A stretch of 64,000 nt of DNA from Roseomonas indoligenes (lineage in GTDB: Bacteria; Pseudomonadota; Alphaproteobacteria; Acetobacterales; Acetobacteraceae), in contig NZ_JAGIZA010000012.1 of NCBI RefSeq assembly GCF_017813365.1, positions 62,001-126,000 of the forward strand, read 5' to 3'. The notes under the pieces are model-generated. The model had not been told where the DNA came from. It did no database searches and saw only the letters and a program-made list of their open reading frames with translations. The position numbers and the translations under genes were made by a program. Of the stretch, positions 31,509-42,574 are shown piece by piece (positions within the stretch are counted from its first letter, which is position 1; each line of letters starts with the position of its first letter).

Positions 31509-34090
31509 CGGGAGCGGAGATCGCGCCCGAGCTGCCCCCGGATATTGCCGTGGTCATCCCGGCCTGGCGCCAACCGGCCTTGCTGGAGGAGGCGATCCTC
31601 TCCGTGCTGGCCCAGCGTGGCCCGCGCCGGGTGGCGGCCGTGGTGGTCGATGATGGATGCCCGATGCCGGAGACGCGCGCGGCGGCGCTTCGCTTCGCCA
31701 CCGCCCATCCCGGCCGTGTCTTCCTGCTGCGGAAGGCGAATGGCGGCCTTTCCGCGGCGCGCAACACGGGGATCGATTTCGTCCTCCGTGCCTGGCCGGG
31801 CTGCCGCGCGGTCTTCTTCCTGGACGCGGACAACCGGCTCGGCCCGCTGCTCATCCATCGCGCGGCGGCGCTCCTCGAGGCGTCCGGGCCCGAGACGGGC
31901 TGGATCTACCCGGACTTCGACTTCTTCGGCATCCCCGGCCACGCCTCGGCGGCGGGAGAGCACTCCCTTTTCATGCACCTTCTGGAGAATACGAGCGACG
32001 CGGGCAGCCTCGTCTCCCGCCGCGTGCTCGACGCTGGCCTCCGGTTCGACGAGGGAATGCGGCAGGGCTTCGAGGATTGGGACTTCTGGCTGCGCGCCGG
32101 GGCGGCGGGGTTCCGCGGGCGGCACCTGCCCATGTCCGGCTTCGCCTATCGCCGCCGTGCCGGGGGAATGCGGGTGGAGGCAGAGCGGCGCCGGGCGGCG
32201 ATCCTTGCCGGGATGCGCGCGGCCTTGCGGCCCCTCGCCCGGCCGCAGCGCCTGCTGGCGCTGGAATCGGCGGAGGTGCCCCGGTTCCTCCTGTACCGGG
32301 CGGGTTCCCCCATTGCGGAGCCAGTGGTGGACCCGCTGCGCCCGGGGCGCGCGCCGCTGGACCGTGCCGCCGCCCGCCGCCAGATCGTTGAAGCGTCGCG
32401 GCACCCGCAGGCCGTCCACGCGCCGCCCTTCCTTCTCTTCGCCGCCCTTGGGGCGCTGGAGGCGCTGGCGGCCGGGCGACTGCTGCACAACGTGCTGTGG
32501 CAGGCCGAGATCCTGCTGCGCGGGGCGGATGCGGTCGGGATCGCCCTCGCCGCCGGTCCGGCCGGGCGGCTGGGTCTGGAGCGCGTGGAGGGGATGCCGG
32601 AGGGGCCGGCGCTGCTGCTCTACCGCACGGAGAGCTGGCAGGAATCGGCTGCCCTGGGGGCGCCCGTGGCCTCCGCGGCGCGGCGCCGGGCCGGGCTGCG
32701 CGTCATCCTGCCGGATGTGCCCACGCCCTCCGATCCGCTGGCGGAAGCCGAGGACGAGTACGCCGCCTTGGCGGAGACCTTCGCGACGCGCCATCCCGAT
32801 CGCGGCGAGTGGCGCGGCGACTGGCGTCGCCCGCGCGCCCGCGCCCATCTCGGCTATGGCGAGCTGATCGGTGCGGGCGCCGTACTGCCCTGGGTGACAG
32901 CGGACGCCCGCGACGTGGCCCTTGCGGCCCCGGTCTTCGAGATGGGCGGGGTGGAGCGCGTGCTGGTCGGCTATGCCCGCGCGCTGCGGCAGGCCGGGTG
33001 GCGGCCGCATCTCGTGGTGACGGGGGCGGGAACGGCGCTGGTGCCGGCCGACGCGCTCGCCGCCTTCGAGACGGTGCAGTTCCCGGCGCGCGGCGGCATC
33101 GAGGGGGTGGACCCGAACACGGCCCATCTCGGCGCCCCCCTGCCCGGCGCTTCCGGCCTGGGCGAGGGCACGCTGCGCGACGCGGTGGGCCAGCTGGCGC
33201 CCATGGCGGCAGTGCTGGCCACCCATGCCCGCGGCGTCCACGCCATCGCCGGCGCGCTGCGGGGCATCGGCATCCGAACCGTCGCGGGGTTGCACGTGGT
33301 GGAGCGCGAGGCGGCGGGAGCACCCATGGGCAACCCCCACGCGCTGCTCGCGCATGAGGGAGACTACGACGCGGTGGCCGTGGTTTCCGAGGGCCTGCGG
33401 GACTGGGGGATCGCGCAAGGCATCCCCGCCTCGAAGATCCTCCTCCTCCCCAACGGCCCGGGGCATGAGGCAGCACCCGGCACCGCCGCGGCCGCCCTGG
33501 CGGCGCGCGAGGGCCGGGACGGAAGGCTGCGCGCCCTATTCCTCGGCCGCCTGGACCCGCAGAAGGGGCTGGATCGGCTCCGCGACATTGTCGCCCTCAC
33601 CCCCTGGGCGGAATGGCGGGCTGCCGGCCGCGCGGTGCTGGGGCGGGAGCCGGAGCCGATCCCCGGCCTCGATATCGAGCCACCGGCCGATGGAAACGGG
33701 GTGGACGCGCTGCTCGCCTGGGCCGACGTGCTCGTCCTTCCCTCCCGCTTCGAGGGCTCCCCGCTCATCATCCTGGAGGCGCAGCGCATGGGCTGCGTGC
33801 CGCTGGTCACGCAAACCGGCGCCGTGGCGGAGATGGTGGCGGATGGCGTGGACGGACTTCTGGTCGAGGTGCGCGCGGACCCTGCCGTGTCCGCTGCCTT
33901 CGCCGACCGCCTTGCCGCCCTGTCTGTCGACCGTGGGCTCCTGCTCGCCCTGGCCCGTGGCGCCGCGGCCCGCGCCGCCGCGCTGCCGGACCTGGCGACG
34001 CGCACGCGCCCCCTCCTCGACTGGCTCCAGGCCGGCCAAAATGGCCCAGCCGAACCCTCCGACGTGACACCAGAGGTCCTCGCCCCGTGA
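31505..34090 (+). CDS. Two-domain glycosyltransferase (GT2 fused to GT4)
   Basis: 861 residues. N-terminal GT2 (GT-A) domain: DIAVVIPAWRQPALLEEAI, VVVDDGCPMPETRAAAL, LRKANGGLSAARNTGIDF and the metal-binding VFFLDADNRLGP; GFEDWDFWLRAG is the ED(W/Y) catalytic motif at about residue 200. A linker region of about 200 residues follows with no recognised fold. The C-terminal GT4 domain (about 490-840) has APVFEMGGVERVLVGYARAL, LRALFLGRLDPQKGLDRL and VLVLPSRFEGSPLIILEAQR. So one chain may add two sugars. It is coupled by ATGA overlap to the gene before it and by TGATG to the gene after it. Confidence 0.9.
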   Translation: MTGAEIAPELPPDIAVVIPAWRQPALLEEAILSVLAQRGPRRVAAVVVDDGCPMPETRAAALRFATAHPGRVFLLRKANGGLSAARNTGIDFVLRAWPGCRAVFFLDADNRLGPLLIHRAAALLEASGPETGWIYPDFDFFGIPGHASAAGEHSLFMHLLENTSDAGSLVSRRVLDAGLRFDEGMRQGFEDWDFWLRAGAAGFRGRHLPMSGFAYRRRAGGMRVEAERRRAAILAGMRAALRPLARPQRLLALESAEVPRFLLYRAGSPIAEPVVDPLRPGRAPLDRAAARRQIVEASRHPQAVHAPPFLLFAALGALEALAAGRLLHNVLWQAEILLRGADAVGIALAAGPAGRLGLERVEGMPEGPALLLYRTESWQESAALGAPVASAARRRAGLRVILPDVPTPSDPLAEAEDEYAALAETFATRHPDRGEWRGDWRRPRARAHLGYGELIGAGAVLPWVTADARDVALAAPVFEMGGVERVLVGYARALRQAGWRPHLVVTGAGTALVPADALAAFETVQFPARGGIEGVDPNTAHLGAPLPGASGLGEGTLRDAVGQLAPMAAVLATHARGVHAIAGALRGIGIRTVAGLHVVEREAAGAPMGNPHALLAHEGDYDAVAVVSEGLRDWGIAQGIPASKILLLPNGPGHEAAPGTAAAALAAREGRDGRLRALFLGRLDPQKGLDRLRDIVALTPWAEWRAAGRAVLGREPEPIPGLDIEPPADGNGVDALLAWADVLVLPSRFEGSPLIILEAQRMGCVPLVTQTGAVAEMVADGVDGLLVEVRADPAVSAAFADRLAALSVDRGLLLALARGAAARAAALPDLATRTRPLLDWLQAGQNGPAEPSDVTPEVLAP

Positions 34091-36594
34091 TGCTGCACGC
34101 CGACCCCCTGCACCTGCCGCGCCTCGCCAGCGGGCGCCCCCTGGTGATCGTGGCGGAGGGGGTGATGGACCCCTCCCCGCTCGCCACCCCCTCGCTCGAT
34201 GTCTGGATGGTCTCCCAGCGGCAGGGCCTGACGCTGCTGCATCCCGCCGGCACACGCGCACCGGACCCCTCCTCCGCGGTGCCGGTGGAAACGCCGCCTG
34301 CCGCCACCCTCGCCCTTGTTGCGAGCGAGCGGCTGCGGATCGGGGCGCTGAGCCGCTGGTGGCAGGAGGCTGCGGGCCTGCCGGCCCCGCCCTTCGTGCT
34401 GGCTTCGACCGGCCAGGCGGCGCTGCCGGGCGTGCTCGCCCTCGTCACCGAGGCCCTCACCACCTCCCGAGCCAGGGAGGCCGAGGCGTCGAAGGCCATC
34501 GTGGCCGCGCGGCAGGAGATGGAGCTGCTGCGCGAGGCCATGTCCGAGGCGACGCCCTACCTGGCCCACCGCCCCCCGGCGGAGCCGCGGCTCGCCTTCT
34601 CGGGGGAGGTGGGGGATGGCCCCCCCATCCTCGGCGCCTTCCGCCAGCCGCTGGGGACCGGGTTGGCCGGGCTGGCCGCTATCGCCGTGCACCCCGCCGG
34701 GGCGGGAACGGGCCAGGGCATGCTGCGCCTTCGCCTGATCGGGGGCGAGAGCGGACGCGTGGTCGGGTGCTGGGCCGTGCCCGCCCGCGCGCTGTCGCCG
34801 GGCTGGCTGACGCTGGACCTACCGACGCCGCTGGGCCCCGTGAAGGAGACGGCGGTGCTGGAGGTGACGCCGCAAGGACCAGGGCTGCCCGGCCTCTCCC
34901 GCGATGCACGGTGGTCCGGGATTGAGGGCGAGCACGGCGTGGCCTTCAGCGCCTGGGCCGGCACGCCGGGCAGCCGCTACCTCGCCCCGGCTCACTGGAT
35001 GCCGGAGGAGGTCGGGTTGGTCCTACCCGCGAACGACGTGCCCCTGGCCCTGCCGAGTTCGGTCTGGGCCGAGGCCCGGGCGCTGGAAGGCGAGGCGAAG
35101 ACCGTGGCGCTGGGGGAGGAAACCCCGCGCCCCATGCTGCGCGCCGCCGCGAAGGGCCGAGCGGTGCTGCTGCTGCCGCACCTTCACCTGCCGGGGCTGG
35201 ACCGGCTGCGGATCGGGCTGGGGAATGCCGGCGCGGGGGCCGAGGCGGCCGCTTGGGTCTACCCCCTGGATTCGCTGCCCGGCGACGTCGCGGGGCTGGA
35301 TCGCCTGCCGCCCGGGGCGGCGGGCACGGGGTGGCGCGGCGTGCCGGAGGAGGGGCTTGAGCTTTCTCTGCCGCTCTCCGTCCGCCTTGGCGGGCGCGCG
35401 GGGCTTGCCATCGCGCTTCGGGCCGGACCGGCGGCCGCCTCCGTCGAGATCGAGCGGCTCGCGGCTTCCGCCTCGCGTGCGGGCACGCCCGAGCCCGTAG
35501 CCCCTGCGCCGGGCGAGGATGCGGGGGAGACGGCGCCTGCCGCTGCGCGGCCCGCAGCCTCGGCTTTCCCCGCGCCCGCGACGCGGGAAACCAATGCGGC
35601 CGCTGCCGATGCCGTGCCGGCCGCGTCCGTTCCGGCTCCCGTCAGCCCGCCGGTTGCGGCGGAGCCTGCGCCGGCCGCGCCCGTGTCCCCGGCCGCTTCG
35701 CGCCCCGAGCCCCCAGCCCCCGTCCCCCGCGTAGCCGAGGCGCTTCGCCCCGCGGTGGCGCTCTCGATTCCTTTGCCCAGTCTGGCCGTGCCCCCCCCCG
35801 GGCTGGTCGCGGGCGGGACGGGCGGCACCCCCGCCTCCTCCGTCGCTCCGCCAGCTGCCGCGCTTCCTGCCGACCCTGCCCCACTGCCGGTGACGAGGGT
35901 CGATCAACGCCTCTTCGCGCCGCAGGCGGGGCCAGCCCCTGCCGAGGCCCCGCCGGCCGGGCCCGCGGCCCTGGCGCCTGTGAGGCCGGCCATGGAGCCC
36001 CCTCGTGCCACGACCGCGCCGGTCGCGGCCGCGCCGCCCCTTGAGCCTGCACCGGCCCTGCCCAGGGAGACGGCTGCCCCGACGGCAGCCCAGGCCACCG
36101 CCGCGCCCGCCCAGCCTCCGGTCCGCGTGATGCCGACCAACGTGCTGTCCGGCCGCGCCCCAGCACGCTACGAGGTGGTGCGGTTGCATCAGCACCTGCC
36201 CGGCGCCTCTTACAGGCACTTGGATGTGACGGTTGTGAGCCTCGCCTCCGGCCCGACCCGCTGGCCTGCCGTGCGGGTGAAGGTTCAGAGCAAGGACGGC
36301 GAGCCGCGGATGGAGTTCCGGCAAGCCACCGGCTGGCCGCAGATGTTCCGGGACTGGCTGGGCCGCGCCAGCGACAAGTTCGGCCCCTTCCTGCGCATCA
36401 GCGCGCCCGAGTTGCGCGCCTTCCTGGACTGCATGACCGACGAGCGCGACGCTGCGATGATACAGGCGCTGCTGGCCGTGCTGCCGCGCGCGCTGGAGGA
36501 TGCCTGTCGCCAAGCCGGCCTCTCCGTCGTGCAGACCGGGGAGTGGATGGAGACGGCAAAAGCCCTGCAGGCGGAGAGCCGCCCCGCCGCGTGA
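34090..36594 (+). CDS. Large Ala/Pro-rich hypothetical protein of the glycan operon
   Basis: 834 residues; ATG at 34090 overlaps the previous stop by one base (a GTG one codon earlier is possible). Three parts are visible: an N-terminal folded region (about 1-460) with DVWMVSQRQGLTLLHPAG, LAFSGEVGDGPPILGAFRQPLG and SPGWLTLDLPTPLGP, which looks beta-rich; an Ala/Pro low-complexity linker from about 463 to 677; and a compact C-terminal domain (about 680-834) with YEVVRLHQHLPGASYRHLDVTV, RMEFRQATGWPQMFRDWLGR and CMTDERDAAMIQALLAVL. There is no signal peptide or membrane segment. I do not recognise the family. Its place at the end of the glycosyltransferase operon suggests a scaffold or length-control role, which is speculation. 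Confidence 0.75.
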   Translation: MLHADPLHLPRLASGRPLVIVAEGVMDPSPLATPSLDVWMVSQRQGLTLLHPAGTRAPDPSSAVPVETPPAATLALVASERLRIGALSRWWQEAAGLPAPPFVLASTGQAALPGVLALVTEALTTSRAREAEASKAIVAARQEMELLREAMSEATPYLAHRPPAEPRLAFSGEVGDGPPILGAFRQPLGTGLAGLAAIAVHPAGAGTGQGMLRLRLIGGESGRVVGCWAVPARALSPGWLTLDLPTPLGPVKETAVLEVTPQGPGLPGLSRDARWSGIEGEHGVAFSAWAGTPGSRYLAPAHWMPEEVGLVLPANDVPLALPSSVWAEARALEGEAKTVALGEETPRPMLRAAAKGRAVLLLPHLHLPGLDRLRIGLGNAGAGAEAAAWVYPLDSLPGDVAGLDRLPPGAAGTGWRGVPEEGLELSLPLSVRLGGRAGLAIALRAGPAAASVEIERLAASASRAGTPEPVAPAPGEDAGETAPAAARPAASAFPAPATRETNAAAADAVPAASVPAPVSPPVAAEPAPAAPVSPAASRPEPPAPVPRVAEALRPAVALSIPLPSLAVPPPGLVAGGTGGTPASSVAPPAAALPADPAPLPVTRVDQRLFAPQAGPAPAEAPPAGPAALAPVRPAMEPPRATTAPVAAAPPLEPAPALPRETAAPTAAQATAAPAQPPVRVMPTNVLSGRAPARYEVVRLHQHLPGASYRHLDVTVVSLASGPTRWPAVRVKVQSKDGEPRMEFRQATGWPQMFRDWLGRASDKFGPFLRISAPELRAFLDCMTDERDAAMIQALLAVLPRALEDACRQAGLSVVQTGEWMETAKALQAESRPAA

Positions 36595-36616
36595 CCGCGC
36601 GGCGGGGCGGGTCCGC

Positions 36617-37825
<1,209 letters not shown>

Positions 37826-38291
37826 GGCGGTTCCCCTCTTACCGACGCCAGAGGAAGCGCATCGCGCGCGCCTCGGCAAGGGGTTCCGCGAGGTAAGGGC
37901 TTCCCCGGATCACTCCGGCTTCAGCCCGCGACGGGGGTCGGCCAGCGGCCCGGCAGCCAGCCGCCTCGCCTGGCCATCCAGCGCGAGGCGAAGTCGCCCC
38001 ACAGCCTGCCAGGGCAGCCCCGCCCCGCCCGGCCGCCCGGCCGTCGAAGTCGCCTTGACCGGGCCCTGCGCGGGGCGGGCACCCGGAGGCAGGATGTCCG
38101 GACGAAGGGTGGTTTCGTGTTCCATGTCCGCAACTCTCCGGCAAAATCCTGAAGGGAGGGTTGATGACAGGCCCTCCACACGAACGAGCACCCTTCCACA
38201 AACCGGTCATTGATCTGTAGTCTCGTCTCAACATGGGGCGTCTAACCCCGGGCAACGGCTCCATCGGGCCTCCACCAAGGAAGGAACCACC
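37826..38291. other. Intergenic region of 466 bases between the thiolase gene and ugpB
   Basis: The two flanking genes are divergent. Apart from a possible small minus-strand gene (37910-38125) I see no tRNA, terminator or repeat. An A/T-richer part just before ugpB (about 38195-38240) probably holds its promoter, but no pair of hexamers at good spacing stands out. Confidence 0.5.
37910..38125 (-). CDS. Possible small protein (71 residues), hypothetical
   Basis: An ATG at 38125, with GGAGAG upstream on the minus strand, opens 71 codons starting MEHETTLRPDILPPGAR and ending LADPRRGLKPE. Third positions are mostly G/C, but the overall composition (Arg, Gly, Pro, Ala) is also what random G/C-rich DNA gives. 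Nothing identifies a function. Listed because it fills an otherwise empty stretch; it may be spurious. Confidence 0.3.
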   Translation of the reverse strand: MEHETTLRPDILPPGARPAQGPVKATSTAGRPGGAGLPWQAVGRLRLALDGQARRLAAGPLADPRRGLKPE

Positions 38292-39635
38292 ATGCGGCGA
38301 CGCAGTCTTGCCGCCGGCGCGCTCGCGCTGGCGAGCCTCTCGGCCCCCTTCTCGGCGCGCGCGCAGCAGCCCGTCGAGATCCAGTTCTGGCACGGGCTGA
38401 GCCAGCCCGCCGGCGGGTTGCTGGAGAAGATCGCCACCGACTTCAACGCCAGCCAGGCGCAGTACCGCGTGGTGCCGACCTTCCGCGGCAGCTATCCCGA
38501 GACGGCCGTGGCCGCCATCGCCGCCTTCCGCGCCGGCACCGCCCCGCACATCGTCCAGATGTTCGAGGTCGGCACGGGCACGATGATGAGCGCCGGCCGC
38601 GCCATCAAGCCGCTGCATGAAATCATCGCGGAGACGGGCGTCGCCATCGACACCCGCGACTTCATCGGGCCCGTCGCCGGCTACTACAGCACCGCCGACG
38701 GCAAGATGATGGCCCTGCCCTTCAACAGCAGCACGGCGATCACGTTCTACAACAAGGACATGTTCCAGCGCGCGGGCCTGGATGTGAACAGCTTCCCCGC
38801 AACCTGGGAAGGCGTGGAACAGGCCGCCCGCAAGCTGAAGGCCGCCGGGATCGAGTGCCCGATGACCACCTCCTGGCCGAGCTGGCTCATGGTGGAGGAG
38901 TTGCTGGCCATCCACGACGTGCCGCTGGCGAGCAAGGCCAACGGGTTCGAGGGGCTGGACACGCAGCTTAACCTCACCAACCCGCTGCTCGTGCGCCACC
39001 TGACCAACCTGGTGAACTGGCAGAAGGAAGGGCTGTTCCGCTACGGCGGCCGCGATTCGACCGCCGATCCGATGTTCCCAGCCGGCCAGTGCGCCATCTC
39101 CTTCGCCTCCTCCGGCCTGCGCGGTCGGATCGAGCGCGAGGCACAGTTCAAGTGGGGCGCGGCGATGCTGCCCTTCTACGAGGGCACGCGCCCCCGCAAC
39201 TCCATCATCGGTGGGGCGGCCTTCTGGGTGATGCAGCGCGGGCCGAACACGCAGCGCTCCCCGCAGGAGCTGCGCGGCGTGGCCGAGTTCTTCCGCTACG
39301 CCACCAGCCCCGCCGTGATGGCGCAGTGGCACCAGGACACGGGCTACGTGCCTGTGACCCGCGCGGCCTATGAGGCGAGCAAGGCCGCCGGCTTCTACGG
39401 GCGCAACCCCGGCGCGGACGTGCCGATCGAGCAGATGCTGCGCGGCGGCGACCCGACCCCGAACAGCCGGGGCATCCGCCTGGGCGGCTTCATTGAGATT
39501 CGCAACATCGTGCAGGAGGAGATGGAGCGGGCCTTCCAGGGCCAGGCGACGCCGGAGCAGGCGCTGCAGAGCGCCAATACCCGCGGCAACCAGGTGCTCG
39601 GTAACTTCGAGCGCGCGAATAGCCGCGCCAACTGA
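38292..39635 (+). CDS. ugpB: Glycerol-3-phosphate-type ABC transporter periplasmic binding protein
   Basis: 447 residues with a signal peptide (MRRRSLAAGALALASLSAPF through SARAQ). The mature protein has QFWHGLSQPAGGLLEKI, FRGSYPETAVAAIAAFRAG, FEVGTGTMM, PFNSSTAITFYNKDMF and a GGAAFWVMQ segment, as in UgpB of family 1 receptors. It would capture sn-glycerol-3-phosphate or glycerophosphodiesters in the periplasm. The order is B-A-E-C, as in the E. coli ugp operon. A 10-base-stem hairpin (39645-39668) lies between it and ugpA and may keep its mRNA abundant. Ligand assignment rests on similarity only. Confidence 0.93.
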   Translation: MRRRSLAAGALALASLSAPFSARAQQPVEIQFWHGLSQPAGGLLEKIATDFNASQAQYRVVPTFRGSYPETAVAAIAAFRAGTAPHIVQMFEVGTGTMMSAGRAIKPLHEIIAETGVAIDTRDFIGPVAGYYSTADGKMMALPFNSSTAITFYNKDMFQRAGLDVNSFPATWEGVEQAARKLKAAGIECPMTTSWPSWLMVEELLAIHDVPLASKANGFEGLDTQLNLTNPLLVRHLTNLVNWQKEGLFRYGGRDSTADPMFPAGQCAISFASSGLRGRIEREAQFKWGAAMLPFYEGTRPRNSIIGGAAFWVMQRGPNTQRSPQELRGVAEFFRYATSPAVMAQWHQDTGYVPVTRAAYEASKAAGFYGRNPGADVPIEQMLRGGDPTPNSRGIRLGGFIEIRNIVQEEMERAFQGQATPEQALQSANTRGNQVLGNFERANSRAN

Positions 39636-39644
39636 CTTACCCGC

Positions 39645-39668
39645 GCCGGGCGGGGTGACCCGCCCGGC
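39645..39668 (+). promoter_or_regulatory. Intercistronic hairpin between ugpB and ugpA
   Basis: A perfect 10-base stem (39645-39654 with 39659-39668) closed by a GTGA tetraloop, a GNRA type, follows the ugpB stop by 9 bases. No T run follows, so it is not a classical terminator. Hairpins here commonly protect the 3' end of the binding-protein message and lower permease expression. Confidence 0.7.
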
Positions 39669-39683
39669 AGCTTGAAAGGCGCC

Positions 39684-40565
39684 ATGCAGAAAAAGGTTAT
39701 CTTCCGCGGCACCCTGCTGCCGATCGCGCTCCTGGCGCCGCAGCTTGTGGTGACCGTCGTCTTCTTCTTCTGGCCGGCGGGGCAGGCGGTGTACCAGTCC
39801 ATGCTGCGGGAGGACGCGTTCGGCCTTTCCAGCGAGTTCGTCGGGCTGGAGAACTTCCGTGAGGTCCTGGCGGACCCCAGCTGGGTGCACGCCGCCCTCA
39901 ATACCCTTGTCTTCTCCGGCTGCGTGGCCGGGCTGGCGCTTGGCCTGGCGCTGTTCCTCGCGGTGCAGGCGGACAAGTCGCTGCGCGGGGCCACGGTTTA
40001 CCGCAGCCTGCTGATCTGGCCTTACGCGGTGGCGCCGGCCGTGGCCGCGGTGCTCTGGCTGTTCCTGTTCCAGCCGCAGATCGGGCTGATCGGACGCGGG
40101 CTGAACGCCATCGGCATCCCGTGGGACTACCGGCTGAACGGCACGCACGCGATGATCCTGGTGATCGTGGCGGCGGCCTGGAAGCAGTTGGCCTACAACT
40201 TCATCTTCTTCCTCGCCGGGCTGCAGTCCATCCCGGCCTCCGTGCTGGAGGCGGCGGCCATCGACGGGGCGCGGCCGGCTCGGCGCTTCTGGACGATCAT
40301 CTTCCCCCTCCTCTCCCCCACCACCTTCTTCCTCCTGGTGGTGAACCTGACCTACGCCTTCTTCGAGACCTTCGGCGTCATCCATGCACTCACCGGCGGC
40401 GGCCCGGCGAAGGCGACGGAGACCCTGATCTACAAGGTCTATATCGACGGCGTGGAGAACCTGAACCTCGGCAGTTCCTCCGCTCAGAGCGTGATCCTGA
40501 TGGTGCTGGTGGTCCTCCTCACCGCCTTCCAGTTCCGCGCGGTCGAGAAGAAGGTGCATTACTGA
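39684..40565 (+). CDS. ugpA: Glycerol-3-phosphate-type ABC transporter permease
   Basis: 293 residues from ATG 39684 (a TTG four codons earlier is unlikely; AAAGG precedes the ATG). Six membrane helices: [20 protein letters not shown] is the first. The EAA loop for ATPase contact reads [20 protein letters not shown] near residue 200. MalF/UgpA-type family sequence ([20 protein letters not shown]) lies near residue 60. It pairs with UgpE to form the channel in the inner membrane. Its stop TGA overlaps the ATG of ugpE by one base. Confidence 0.95.
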   Translation: MQKKVIFRGTLLPIALLAPQLVVTVVFFFWPAGQAVYQSMLREDAFGLSSEFVGLENFREVLADPSWVHAALNTLVFSGCVAGLALGLALFLAVQADKSLRGATVYRSLLIWPYAVAPAVAAVLWLFLFQPQIGLIGRGLNAIGIPWDYRLNGTHAMILVIVAAAWKQLAYNFIFFLAGLQSIPASVLEAAAIDGARPARRFWTIIFPLLSPTTFFLLVVNLTYAFFETFGVIHALTGGGPAKATETLIYKVYIDGVENLNLGSSSAQSVILMVLVVLLTAFQFRAVEKKVHY

Positions 40566-41458
40566 TGGAGGCACCTCCCCTCATTCGGGACGACGCGCTG
40601 CTGCGTGCCACGCGCCGCCGCCGGCTCGTCTCCCGCGTGGTGGCGCATGCCGCGCTGATCCTAGGCGTGCTCATCGTCGCGTTCCCGATCTGGATGACGC
40701 TGGTCGGCTCCACCCATGACTCCGGCACCATCGGGCGCGGTGAGGTGCCGTTGCTGCCGGGCACCCACGCCGTGGAAAATTATGCCACGGCCTGGGGCAA
40801 GGGCGGCGGCGTCATGCGCACCACCCCCGCCTCGCTCATGCTGTGGAACAGCCTGCTGATGGCGGTACTGATCGCGGTGGGGAAGATCGCCATTTCCATC
40901 CTCTCCGCCTATGCTGTGGTGTTCTTCCGCTTCCCCGGCCGCATGGCGGCATTCTGGGCCATCTTCATCACGCTGATGCTCCCGGTGGAGGTGCGGATCA
41001 TCCCGACCTTCCAGGTGATCGTGGACCTGAATCTCGGCAATACCTGGGCCGGGCTGGTGATCCCGCTCATCGCTTCCGCCACCGCCACGCTGCTCTTCCG
41101 CCAGTTCTTCCTGACCATCCCGGATGAGTTCGTCGAGGCGGCGAAGATCGACGGGGCGGGGCCGCTGCGCTTCCTGAAAGACGTGGTGCTGCCGCTCTCG
41201 CTGACGAACATCGCCGCGCTCTTCGTCATCCTCTTCATCTACGGCTGGAACCAGTATCTCTGGCCGCTCCTCATCATCAACGACCGCTCCATGGAGACGA
41301 TCGTGGTGGGGCTGTCCAAGATGATCGGGCGGGGTGACAGCCAGAACGATTGGAACACCATCATGGCGACCGCCGTGCTGGCCCTGCTGCCGCCTGTCCT
41401 GGTGGTGGCGCTGATGCAGCGCTGGTTCGTGCGCGGCCTGACCGAAACCGAGAAGTAA
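40565..41458 (+). CDS. ugpE: Glycerol-3-phosphate-type ABC transporter permease
   Basis: 297 residues. Start at [10 protein letters not shown], overlapping the ugpA stop by one base. The first helix is [19 protein letters not shown]. The EAA motif reads [22 protein letters not shown] (about residues 188-209), and the pore helix region has [33 protein letters not shown] at about 250 is the segment found in UgpE. It forms the second half of the channel and docks the ATPase encoded 5 bases downstream. Confidence 0.95.
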   Translation: MEAPPLIRDDALLRATRRRRLVSRVVAHAALILGVLIVAFPIWMTLVGSTHDSGTIGRGEVPLLPGTHAVENYATAWGKGGGVMRTTPASLMLWNSLLMAVLIAVGKIAISILSAYAVVFFRFPGRMAAFWAIFITLMLPVEVRIIPTFQVIVDLNLGNTWAGLVIPLIASATATLLFRQFFLTIPDEFVEAAKIDGAGPLRFLKDVVLPLSLTNIAALFVILFIYGWNQYLWPLLIINDRSMETIVVGLSKMIGRGDSQNDWNTIMATAVLALLPPVLVVALMQRWFVRGLTETEK

Positions 41459-41463
41459 GCTCC

Positions 41464-42531
41464 ATGGCCACCCTTTCCCTCCGCGACGTCCGCAAATCCT
41501 TCAACGCGACCCAGGTTCTGCACGGCATCGAGCTGGAGGTGGCGGACGGGGAGCTGGTGGTGATCGTCGGCGCCTCGGGCTGCGGCAAGTCCACCCTGCT
41601 GCGGATCGTGGCGGGGCTGGAGACGCCCACTTCCGGCCAGGTCGTCATCAGCAACCGCGACGTGACGGGGCTGGAGCCTGCGGACCGCGACATTGCGATG
41701 GTGTTCCAGAACTATGCGCTCTACCCGCATATGAGCGTCTTCGGGAACATGGCCTACGGCCTGAAGATCCGTGGCCTGCCGCGCGCGGAGATCGAGAAGC
41801 GCGTGCAGGCCGCCGCGGAGATCCTGGGAATTGGCGCGCTGCTGGAGCGCAAGCCGAAGCAGCTCTCCGGCGGGCAGCGGCAGCGCGTAGCGATGGGCCG
41901 CGCCATTGTCCGGGAGCCCGCGCTGTTCCTGTTCGACGAACCGCTGTCGAACCTCGACGCCAAGCTTCGCGTGCAGATGCGGGCGGAGATCCGGCGGCTG
42001 CAGCGGCGGCTCGGCGTCACCTCCCTCTTCGTCACGCATGACCAGGTGGAGGCCATGACGCTCGGGGATCGGCTGGTGGTGATGAACGCCGGCCGGCCCG
42101 CTCAGGTCGCTCCGCCGATGGAGATCTTCTCCCGCCCCGCGGACACTTACGTGGCCGGCTTCATCGGCAGCCCCTCCATGAACTTCATCCCGGCAACGCT
42201 CGAGGAGGGCGGCCGCGCGGCCCGACTGGCCGAGGGCTCCGCGATCCAGTTCGCCGACGGCCCGCGCCCCGGCCCGGCCGGCATGCCCCTGATCCTCGGT
42301 CTGCGGCCGGAGCACATAGAGCCGGGTGACGGGCCCGACTCGCTGCCGCTGGCGGTGGAACTGATCGAGCCTCTGGGGTCGGAGACGGTGGTGCATGGCC
42401 GCGCCCCCGGCGGGCTGGCCGTCACCGCGCGGCTCCCCGGTGCCTTCTCCGGCGCCGTCCTGCCCGTCCAGCTGCCAGCCGGGCATCTTCACGTCTTTGA
42501 TGCGGGCAGCGGGCGTCGCCTGGACCCCTGA
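41464..42531 (+). CDS. ugpC: Glycerol-3-phosphate-type ABC transporter ATPase
   Basis: 355 residues. Walker [10 protein letters not shown] at 36-44, Q-loop [10 protein letters not shown], signature [14 protein letters not shown], Walker [13 protein letters not shown]-loop NLDAKLR and the switch His in [11 protein letters not shown] are all intact. The C-terminal regulatory (TOBE/MalK-like) domain begins near 240 with [11 protein letters not shown] and contains [11 protein letters not shown]. It powers the UgpAE channel. No ugpQ gene follows in this operon; a GDPD gene is at 5434-6174. The coding sequence ends shortly before the TPR-glycosyltransferase gene (43 bases). Confidence 0.95.
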   Translation: MATLSLRDVRKSFNATQVLHGIELEVADGELVVIVGASGCGKSTLLRIVAGLETPTSGQVVISNRDVTGLEPADRDIAMVFQNYALYPHMSVFGNMAYGLKIRGLPRAEIEKRVQAAAEILGIGALLERKPKQLSGGQRQRVAMGRAIVREPALFLFDEPLSNLDAKLRVQMRAEIRRLQRRLGVTSLFVTHDQVEAMTLGDRLVVMNAGRPAQVAPPMEIFSRPADTYVAGFIGSPSMNFIPATLEEGGRAARLAEGSAIQFADGPRPGPAGMPLILGLRPEHIEPGDGPDSLPLAVELIEPLGSETVVHGRAPGGLAVTARLPGAFSGAVLPVQLPAGHLHVFDAGSGRRLDP

Positions 42532-42574
42532 TCGCCTCTTCCGGCCGGCGCCGCCGCCCGCTACCCATCGGGTG

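Noticed and set aside
35023-36513. 496-codon minus-strand open frame across the Ala/Pro-rich protein
   Set aside because: It is Gly/Arg-rich, as expected opposite Ala/Pro codons; the plus-strand gene is coupled to its neighbour.
37839-40574. 911-codon minus-strand open frame across ugpB-ugpA
   Set aside because: It is antisense to two confident transporter genes and has shadow-like composition.
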